Assembly: GCA_022497155.1 (NCBI GenBank)
Contig: MU385720.1
Location: forward strand, 496,001 to 560,000
Source of the DNA: Whalleya microplaca
Taxonomy: Eukaryota; Ascomycota; Sordariomycetes; Xylariales; Xylariaceae
Length of the DNA stretch: 64,000 nt
Direction of reading: 5' to 3'
Position numbers and translations under genes: made by a program. The notes below the pieces were generated by a model. It saw only the letters and a list, made by a program, of their open reading frames with translations. It searched no databases and was not told the DNA's origin. Positions 55,148 through 64,000 of this stretch are shown piece after piece; the first letter of the stretch is position 1; every line of letters starts with the position of its first letter.

Positions 55148-57029
55148 TGTTCTTTCTCAGTACCATAAGCAACTATGCAGTCATTCCATAACAGGGAAAT
55201 AATGATTTCTGTCACATGACCAGAAAACAGAGACGGTGCTGGGAAGTAGTAAGTGAGATCGGGGGAGGGTGTCGAAGTTTTATCAGTGTAGGAGTTGCTC
55301 CCGGACTTGCTCCTCTTGAGGATAGTGAAAAAGTCAAGACGCGTGTGTTGCAGTTTTCAGAGGGGAGACGCGCCGTCGCCACTAGAGTTGATTATTAGAG
55401 TTTCTCAGCTGCAACCTCTCAGGCAGCACCCCAGGCAGCACCCCTCTAGGTTAGCTTCAATGACCCCACATCCCAGGCCGTCTTGACCTGGCCCATGCGT
55501 AATGAGACTGGACATGCTTAGTCTTGATGGCTGACATACTCAATCATTGAATTAGTGTCTGATTTAGTACATTAGAACTCCAACGGAAAATATTAATATC
55601 CATTGTTACAAGTCATTTAGTGGAGGCAAAGATTGGTCGTTGTATGGAGCATGGCGTATTCGCAAGTCTCCTAAAAATGTTTGGCTATCTGCGGTCCTAC
55701 AATATGAGGTAATTGACACCTGGACGAGCAACCGATTTTGAGTATTTTCTAGTCTTTTTAGTTTACGTTTATAGATATGGTGCATATGTTTGCCTGACAC
55801 AGTGAGGTCGCACCGTCGGCTTCTTTTTCAAAGGAAGTTATATGTAGCGAGCATTCAAAGAGTCGTATATAGTAGTCGATTAACTATCTCTGTTATGCAG
55901 GATCAATTTGAAAGAAAGACGGTGAAGGTGTACCTTTCCCAGCATGTTAATGATGCTGAGATTATTCATTATGCTCCAGCTGGAGAGCTCTGAAAACGAA
56001 AAGGGGGGCTAACATAGTTATATTGCCTTGCTGTTAGTTCATGTGCAACATAAGGTCTTTACTAATTAATGACAGTATAAACAAAAGCAACGAGGATCAT
56101 AGTGGCTTGAGTAATGCAGGGTGAAGCTATCTCTGAGGGCGAAGCTTCTTTTGTACATAGGTACAGATACACGCGGTGGCCATACGCAAGCCCACACCCT
56201 TCAGCCCTATAGGACGTATCTTTGATATGATGAGTATAACAGGCTATTTAAGGACTCGAAAGGGAGCCTACTTTTATCTACGACATCATACAACGTTATA
56301 TAACTGAATTTAATATTAATATGAGTTCGTAGCAATATCCATCCATATAAAATTAACCTGTATAAGCACAGGCATAGGTAAACGCAATTCCACTACAGTA
56401 AAGAACTGAGAAGTTGTTTCTCATATTTCTACATTGGCTCCATTTCGTCAAATGGTGTATCTAGATCGTCTTTACTATAGTTAAGACATGAGGTAAAAAA
56501 AAAAAAAAAAACCACGTTTATTAGTCAATTCTAAACAGCTCCAAAATATCTGTCTTCATGTGACGGAGCACGTACTCGGTGAATAAAGAGAATGAGTACT
56601 TGTAGTGTGAGACATATTTTCTGAGACTACTGTGGACTGCCTCAACCAGTAATGGCAACAAAGAGTACAGTTTCATAGACGTTTACGGTACAATGAACAA
56701 AGAGTATAATAGAATAGTAGGCTCCTGTGAATGATTCTCATATGTCGCGAGACGAACTTATGAGGCGGCCAAACAACATAGTTGCACGAAGAGCTAACTA
56801 AATTGCTGCTTCCGAAAAGCCTCTGTATACATGATCCTAACAAAGGACCTTGGCAGTATTTTTTCCTAATTAACACGTTGAAGGAAATGTTGAATTGTTT
56901 ATTATTGCTCGTACGCTAGTACCTTCAAAGCAGAACGGTAATACACCTAGGGAGCATCTCTTCTGCCTCCATACACTCGACAATCATATATGACCACATA
57001 AAGCTGTCCATAAAGAGAAAGAGAACAAA
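55148..57029. other. Gene-free stretch upstream of RAD50
   Basis: 1.9 kb with the RAD50 promoter at the left and an A run near 56495 (about 17 A). Short open frames have no family signal. Sequence from about 55500 on is AT-leaning. Confidence 0.55.
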
Positions 57030-58660
57030 ATGTCTTCCCCCCCTCGGGATGCGCTTCCACAAGCTGGTTTGAAACAGACACGGATTTTAGACAATGGTGT
57101 TTTTAATTTAGCAGATGGAGGTATTTTGGGAGGCATATTTGGATTTGGGGAGGATAGTGATTTACGTGAGGGTCATCTGGAACGATTGCAGAGGCCACTT
57201 CACGCCCTCACTGAGCTACAGCTATCCCGTGATCGTCCGCTTGATGCCCTGACGATTCAGACAGCTGTCCAGTGGCTCACTGACACCATACCCATGATTT
57301 TGAGCGACAGGATCTGTATTCCTCCTCCAGAGGATCGACGGATATTTGGCTGCAGTGACGAGGATTTTGCGTTTGCCTTGGATGAGTTCGCTGCTGAATT
57401 CGACAATATGGGTAATCTTAGGAACGACTGGTTACGGCCATTCTTCAAACCACTGATGAAATCGGACTATTTCATGTGGACGGTAGACGGGAAGAAAGTT
57501 GGCGAAGACGCAAACCCGCACTGGGTCACGATTATAGCCCACTTGACTAAACAACAAGAACTAGGGGGATATGGTGACGAGGAATTTGGCGGTGACTTCT
57601 TCGACTTGATTGACACCTGGTAGGTATCGGGGTTCCATTTTCTTAATCTACGATTGAAATCTTCTCGGTCTGGGACCAAACATCTTCGAAACAGGCTTCA
57701 GTCGTGTACCGATAACTAATCTCTCATTATGATAGGACCGTTGTCGACCCCGATAATAGTGACGCCGGGCGTGAACGCGAATTTCGTATTTCTAGCCGAC
57801 TCAGAGAAATTATGCTGCAAGGACAGATCGAGATCATGGATGATAGCTTTTCGAGACTCTGGGTCCATCCGATGAACCCAGGTGTTTATACCATTATGGA
57901 ATCTTTCAGTTCAGGGCTCCGATCGTGGTTCATTATCAAGACCATGATCGGGAGGATAGTTGAGGCTGCTACCCGTGGCATAGATTACAATCCTGCGCAT
58001 TTCGTAAGTGAATTTCAAGATGCTCATTATTCCTGATTCACGCTTGGCATGGGATCCGGTACCTGGGAACCCACCTCAGGAGCTTAGAGATTAAAAAATG
58101 TTGACAATCTCATCTTCTGCAGTGGAGCGCGACTGATGGGTGGCTCAACCTCGACGTTGTCCGGTGGGAGATGACGGCAGCAGTAGCAGGAGTCTTGAAT
58201 GCGAGGTGTGGTCACCGGTTCAGGATGGCTCTCCATCCCGTTAACGCTACAAAGAAAGATGGGCGAAACTACCCCTCAAATGCAATCCGTCCTGCTGATG
58301 ATAGTCTGGGTGGATTCCGTCCTGATGTAAATGATGGCTATCTTGCCCATAGAAGTGGTAAGTTAATAGCCGTTACCCCAAGCCAGCATTCAACATTGCC
58401 TATTCCCGCAATCATCATCTCTATAAAGCAGGACGTTGGAAGTCCTGCGAGACTAGAACATGAACAACTGCTGACACTCTACAGATATGAATCCACTACG
58501 AAGAATAGTTGCTGAGAGACACGGAGTTTTTGACAATGGTGGGTATGAAGAAAGTGATGAAGATGATGATAGTGATGATAGTGATGGAGGTGATGGAGGT
58601 GATGGAGGTGATCCCATTGCTCACGAAGAAGGTGTTGATCCTGATCGGGTGCAGGATTAG
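57030..58660 (+). CDS. Unknown protein with acidic Gly/Asp tail
   Basis: Four exons (57030-57619, 57736-58003, 58123-58357, 58485-58660) encode 422 residues. No signal peptide or membrane segment is present. The N-terminal part reads ILDNGVFNLADGGILGG; a central block has NPHWVTIIAH (His164) and later DTWTVVDPDN (Asp201), weakly recalling the His-Trp...Asp pattern of Ulp1-like cysteine proteases. The only candidate Cys (RCGHRF, Cys315) is far away, so that link is speculative. The C-terminus is a low-complexity acidic run in which a 9-bp coding unit (Gly-Asp-Gly-type) is repeated. I recognise no family. It sits 121 bp from the convergent FAS alpha gene, so it may belong to the same accessory region. 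Confidence 0.65.
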
Positions 58661-58781
58661 TTTATTTTAACACCGGAAAAGACACGCGAGTGACCTAGAC
58701 CTCCTTAAGAGTATTTACAAATACAGACGATTTTTTTCATGCACCCCGAGGCGGCTAATAGTACCTATCATCCAATTACCT
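58661..58781. other. Short convergent intergenic spacer
   Basis: Only 121 bp separate the stop of the 57 kb gene and the stop of the FAS alpha gene, so the 3' UTRs may overlap. Confidence 0.6.
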
Positions 58782-61700
58782 TTAACCGAATCTTGCAGAA
58801 GCGTTAACTAAAGCCTCAAGTTGTTGAGTCTTGGTATAGGGGGTATCATCTTTCAATGTTACCATATGACCCCCATAAAGTATGTTCTGGAAATGCTGTT
58901 TTGACTTCCAATATCTCTGTTGACGTAAGTGACAGTATTTGTCATACTGGCCTTGCCTCATTGTGGCAAACAGAAACTTTGGGTGAATTCCGAGAGCTTG
59001 TGCACCTTTCTGACCAAACCCAAAACTTGTCACGCTAAAAGCGTTTACCTCGCGAACCGTGATGGTCCGGTTAGGAAAGACGAGGTGCTCCCAAGGCTCG
59101 AGCGCAGTATCGATATTATCAGCATTCCTGTTGCCCGGGACTTCTCCGTTTTCTAAAATCTGGCAGCACCCGTTGAGCATCCAAGCGGCAGCTGCGCCCT
59201 TGGGATGGCCTGTCAGATATTTTTGGCATACGGCTAGGGCGGCGTTGCCAGTGCTGCGGCCCAGCTGACTTAGTTGACGGTGAAGTACCTCGACTTCGTT
59301 CTTCTCGTTGAGCTGTGTTGATGTCCCATGTAGAGATACGACGCCAATGTCATCAGCTGTCAAGTTCCAGACAGCCAGAGCGCCCCGTAATGGTGAAATA
59401 CGTGTGTCATGGACCCAGAATGAATTTCCGAATCTGCGCCGGGCTTCTTTTTCTTCCCGTGCTGTAGCGAGTTCGATCTCACCCGGTGAAATGTTTGCTG
59501 CCATTGACGGAGTGAAGAGGCTCTGTCTTTCATTTATTGATTTCAAAGAATGCTCGAGAAGCCGCCTTCTGTAGTCGATATCTAGTAGGGGTGATGTTCC
59601 GAGAGCATGACTTTCACGCACGTTGACTAATATCCCTTTTCCAGGAGCAGGAACCGATCGTCCAACTCCGTCACTTGCGGTCTGCACATGCGCAACAATT
59701 GCTCGGATGGGTAGACCAAGCTCCAGGGCTACTTTCGCACTAGTGAGCAGCTGCATGCCACAACCTTCTGATTCAACAAACCCACTTCTGGACGAAGCAC
59801 ACGGACGAGATGTCTCGTTAGCGGCACGGCCACGATTCATGTCCTCGGCACTGTTGTTGGTCGCTTTCATATTGGCAAATTCTGCTGATGTATCTTGGGT
59901 CATATCATCAAACCCGCCAACGAGACACATCTTAGCTCCCCCGCTAGTAATGAGATCGTAGCCTTGATTCAGAGATTCCAAGGCTGTGGCACAGGCTCCA
60001 ACTGGGGTTCGGGTCGGGCCGGCCGATGACATGAGAAGCATGTTCAGCCACGCGCCAGTAGTATTGATGAAGACTTCAGCGAGGATATCGCTTTGTACTG
60101 GCCGATCAAGGTACCTCTGTCGGTAGAGCTTCTGCAATGACTGACCGCCACCCATACCTGATCCAACACAGTTGGCAAGTTCGGAAATGTGAATCGTCTT
60201 ATACACTTCATAGACGTCCGTAATGCCTGCTGACAGAAATGTCTCGGCGGCACACACTAAGGCCATCTGCGTGCATCGATCAACACTCTGGCAGAGATCT
60301 TGCGGAAGTCCATATACTGTTGGGTCCCAACCAGTAGGTAGTTGGCCTCCGACTATCCGGTCGAAGACCCTAGCTTTAGGTATCATCAAAGTAGCTCCTT
60401 TCCTGAGCCGCACAGAATATTGATCGCTATTTGGGATCTGCTTAACTTCGACTTTGTCTCCGTGTTCTCGTACAAAGTCCATGGCGGTGTCGAGCGACGC
60501 TGTAAATGGTTCCATGTCGTGCTGTACAATGACTTCTTGTAGGAACTGCTTATTATCTCGATTTGGGTGGTCTAACAGGCTCGGCTCAACCAGGCGGAGG
60601 CCTGTGTGTTCTAGGATATGTTTTTCATATCTCGGCTTCACCTCATAATCGTGCACAGGCATGCCAGTAGAAGCATCAATCCATTCTGGCGTAGATTCAT
60701 TACCGGAAGACTTTGGTGCTGGGTCGTATTTAATGAGTCCAGTCATCCAAGCCAGCTCAATGCAGCCTTGGATGGAAAGTTTGCCACTGAGCTCCATCTC
60801 CCACCTTGTTCTAGAGTTGCCCCAGGGTCCGACCTCTGCAAAACCCACTACGACCACGACTGATTCGAGGTCAACCATACCGTCAAGTTTAGCGTTCAAA
60901 GGCAGTACTTTTGTGGTGTAATCTGGGAGTGGCGGAAAGCTTAGGTCGAGATCGATAAGGGGTGGCCTAGGTAACGTCGAATCTGGCTTTGATGCTTGAT
61001 AAGGGCTGGCCCAAGTAGATTGGGTATCAAGAACTTCTTCATCAACTAGAGCCCTTTTGATCTCTTCATTCTGGCGCATAGATTGCCTTATCTCCGCCAG
61101 GAACGCTGCTAGTCCAGGCTCGGTACTCATACCTCCACTCAGATCTGCCATGAGACACTCAGTCTGACAAACTGACACGACAGTATTAGACATGAGTGCA
61201 GTTATGTATCTGCCCATCTCTTCTGTAGAGAATGTAGTGACGCCTCGCTTAGCGATTTCACCGGCAATTGCATCGTTGCCTGCCATCAGACCGGTGCCGC
61301 GAGTCCAACCGATGATTACACCGCACAGGCACAAATAGTCACTCCAACTCTCCGAAGACCATTTGTTAAGTAAAGCCATGAGTCCTAACTTTGACTCAGA
61401 ATAAAGGCCATCGCCGCCGAAAGTGCCGTGGTTCGGGGAAAGGGGCAACAAGACCTGCGCTGGCCTCGATCGAGAGCCTCTCGCCTCCTTTGCAACCTTG
61501 ACTGCACCCATGATCCGAAGGACTATATTATATTTAGTTAGTAACATCTTCATATATAGCACATTCAGGACTATGAAGCGAGTTCAGAGTAGTTCCAGAG
61601 GTTTTTAATCTCCGAATGTGCCCTAGTAGGGAATTCTCGCTTCTGAGGGCGGACAGGGTAGTGCATAACTCTTGATGCTACTCACCATTCGTTAACATAG

Positions 61701-63886
61701 CTCTATGCGCAAGCTCTGATTTAGAGTCAATCTTGTCAATTTCGCGACCCTTTTCAGAGAGTGCCGCAAATGGAATGATGAAATCAAGATCCCATCCGAG
61801 ACCGTTGACTGGATCGTAAATATGGGCGATCAAATTTTCTATATCCTGCTTGCTTCCTTGATTGCAGGGGAGCACTACAAGCTTTGATCCTTGGGCCCCG
61901 TGACTTGAAAAGATTTTTTGGTAACTTGGTCCAGCTTCAGACATAAGTCTGCTAGTTGTTACCAAGACTCTCGCTCCTCCTTGAAGAAGCGACTGAAGGA
62001 GTGCAATACCGATCGAATTCGGACCCGCTCCAGTCAGGAGAATGTCTTTATGGGCGAACATTGCTGACGTGGTTGCGGAAATCTGATTCATATGGGCTGT
62101 CAATTGCTGGTCTCGGATCCAGGTATGTGTTCGTCTCCTGAGAACGTGAGGCGTTGCGAACTGGGGCTCAAGAGATGGGTATGGACTATTGTTACTTGAA
62201 TGAACTGACTTCCGTGACTCATTTTGCTTAGATAATTGTGACCTGGATACTGTGGGCAAAGGGTCTCCGTCTCTTTTTAGTGGACTAGGAGCAATTTGAT
62301 CAGGATGGCCGCAGTCGACTTTCTGGGGCAGGCTCTTCTGAGTGTCGTTGGTGTTGATACTGAGACCCAGATCATTGAGAATCCTCCTAGTTTGTTCGGC
62401 AGTAGTGTCTTCAGATGAAGAGAGCTTCTTGAGGAGATACTCCCGAGCTCTTTCAAGCCTGCCAGTCCACCTATTCCGAAGGCTTTGTACCGTAGGTGAG
62501 AGATCATGAAGCATCTCGCCGCTGGTTTGCCCGATGCACCGATAATACTGATCAAGGAGATCGACGTGACCCCAGTTCCACACCGAGTCGTAAGACCGTT
62601 GATGGTCTGCTTTGAAAATTGGCTTGATACCATTACAGAAGTCATCGCCTAGCTCCCCTTCATAGAGGTCAATTTTGTCTTGAATCTCTGAAAGGTTATT
62701 CCTTGTTTCTGAAGGATATGTCACCGATTGGTCTTCATCAGACAGAAGCGAAACTATCTTTCTTCTAAGCACAGAATGCTCATCGCGCAGTTGTTGAACC
62801 ACTTTCGAGTCAAGCATAGTCTGTTGTGAATTTGCTGCAACAGCGTTTCGCTCTCTGGAAAATCCGGCATCTTTCAAATACCCTTGTGCAATTTCATCGA
62901 AGAATACCTCGGCGTCTTTGATTGTCTTGATCCTCGTTGTTGGTTGCTGGCCAAGCGCATTCAGAAGGACTGCATCCTGTCGCCCTGAAGCCAGGCCCCA
63001 TCTGTCGCCCAAGAGAGATCTAATGGAGATCAAGTCGAAAGAGCCGGGCATTTTCGACCCAATCATCTTCTCGATTCGAGTACGTAAGCATTTTCGCAAC
63101 TTTCCATCATAAGTGTTCTGGATCGTCGCGGCGAGTTCTTGTAACGCAATATTCTCGACGTCGTCTGCTAAAGGTCCAAATTCCTCCAGCATGTCCCCAA
63201 TTATCTCATTTTGAATTATCGATCTACCTCCTGAAACAGCCTTGATACTATCGTCAAGTTTGATATCTGAAGCAGGCTTCTTCAAACTTCCTGCAACCAG
63301 GGCCTTGACTGATTCGAGCGCGGAGACTGGGGCATCTGGAATTGCAGAATCTTCTTTTGCCAGAGGCGTATTGATAATAGCTACGACAGGCTCTTTAAGC
63401 TTAACGTCAGTAGTATCAGAGCTTGGTACCAGATGTGATTCTTGCTTTTGGTGCTCTACCTTCTTAGCATCCATAGATGAAGGCATTTCGTATCGTAAAT
63501 CGTCGTAGTTGGCACTGGTTGAAAGAAGAGCTCGTTTTATTCCATTTGCGGCATCTGAATCTAGATTGAATTGGCTCAACGTTTTCTTTGCCATGTTTAA
63601 GAGAGTGGGAGATGGGCCGAATTCGACAAGTCTCTCGACGCTGACTTTGTCGAAGAGTATGCTTTGAGTTTCGGACCTATTGAATAGGTTTGTTAGCATT
63701 TAAACATGGGTGAACCAGACGTTGGCCAATATCTACTCACCATCGTACTGGCATGGCAAACTGATATCTATTATACGTCGCTGTGTTAACTCTTCATCCA
63801 AATTCCAAAGTTGCAGCAAATACTCACGCAAGTAACTCAGTAAGGAGCACATGAGCAAGTTCTTGCTCATACTGATGGGACACCAT
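58782..63886 (-). CDS. Fatty acid synthase alpha subunit, secondary-metabolism type
   Basis: Four exons (63886-63828, 63767-63741, 63676-61686, 61522-58782) encode 1605 residues; all phases fit, including a 27-bp second exon (YQFAMPVRW). The order is the fungal FAS alpha order: MPT remnant (EQELAHVLLTELLA; VEFGPSPTLLNMA), acyl carrier domain with the carrier Ser181 in GGRSIIQNEIIGD, ketoreductase (LLTGAGPNSIGIALLQ; LYSESK), then ketosynthase with active-site Cys1203 in VGACATAL and the two His motifs LHGTSTQ and TGHPKG. It ends soon after GFGQKGAQALGIHPKFLFAT, without the C-terminal phosphopantetheinyl transferase of primary FAS2. That shortening is known for HexA/StcJ-type subunits that make starter units for polyketides. 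A FAS beta partner and PKS would be expected further right. Confidence 0.9.
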
Positions 63887-64000
63887 CTCGTTGGATTCGC
63901 AAATGAATGAACAATGGTGACCTGGTGACGGACAGAAGGGATGCAGTTGCGAGGCACGAACAAAAAAAGGGTACAGTATTTCTTTTTCGCCCATCGATAA
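63887..64000. other. Promoter side of the FAS alpha gene, cut by the window edge
   Basis: 114 bp upstream of the FAS alpha start. A divergent partner such as FAS beta could share this promoter but is not visible here. Confidence 0.4.

Overview
The window is nuclear DNA of a filamentous ascomycete (Pezizomycotina). Introns are short (about 45-160 bp) with GT..AG ends and CTAAC-like branch sites, intergenic DNA is rich in microsatellites and CCTAGG/ACATAC-type simple sequence, and the gene set is fungal (VPS8, RMD5, STB6-like, LETM1/MDM38, UPF0658, PPP4R2, RAD50, fungal-type FAS alpha). A sordariomycete is my best guess, from gene structure and gene content only. No rRNA, tRNA, CRISPR or intact transposon was recognised. 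Sixteen protein-coding genes are modelled with exon junctions and phases checked by hand.

Layout. 2.3-12.3 kb: membrane RING-H2 ubiquitin ligase, GPALPP/DUF3752 nuclear protein (minus strand), VPS8 of the CORVET tether. 12.3-21.4 kb: gene-poor DNA with two secreted-protein genes (a DUF1996 protein at 13.9-15.4 kb and an unknown secreted protein with an internal hydrophobic hairpin at 18.5-20.1 kb). 21.5-30 kb: core genes RMD5 (GID ubiquitin ligase), STB6-like, LETM1/MDM38. 31-38.6 kb: a run of four secreted or surface genes (single-pass Ser/Thr-rich surface protein, short Cys-module protein, HExxH metalloprotease-like protein, long Cys-module protein). 39.4-41.7 kb: a 2-oxoglutarate/Fe(II) oxygenase and a hotdog thioesterase. 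43.8-55.1 kb: core genes UPF0658 Golgi membrane protein, PPP4R2 phosphatase subunit, RAD50. 57-63.9 kb: an unknown 422-aa gene and a complete secondary-metabolism-type fatty acid synthase alpha subunit without the C-terminal phosphopantetheinyl transferase domain. The latter is probably the left edge of a biosynthetic cluster that continues past the right end.

How they fit together. Core cell-biology genes alternate with accessory patches. The most unusual patch is 31-38.6 kb: two divergently oriented genes share a repeated cysteine module (C-P-x-P-x-C-S/D...C-x-G...G-C-x-C) and flank a secreted HELMH protein. With the hairpin protein at 18.5 kb these look like parts of a secreted interaction or defence repertoire, but no function is proven by sequence alone. 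A second pattern cuts across genes: many core genes become extremely G/C-rich at third codon positions over their last few hundred bases, while the FAS alpha gene and most secreted genes do not.
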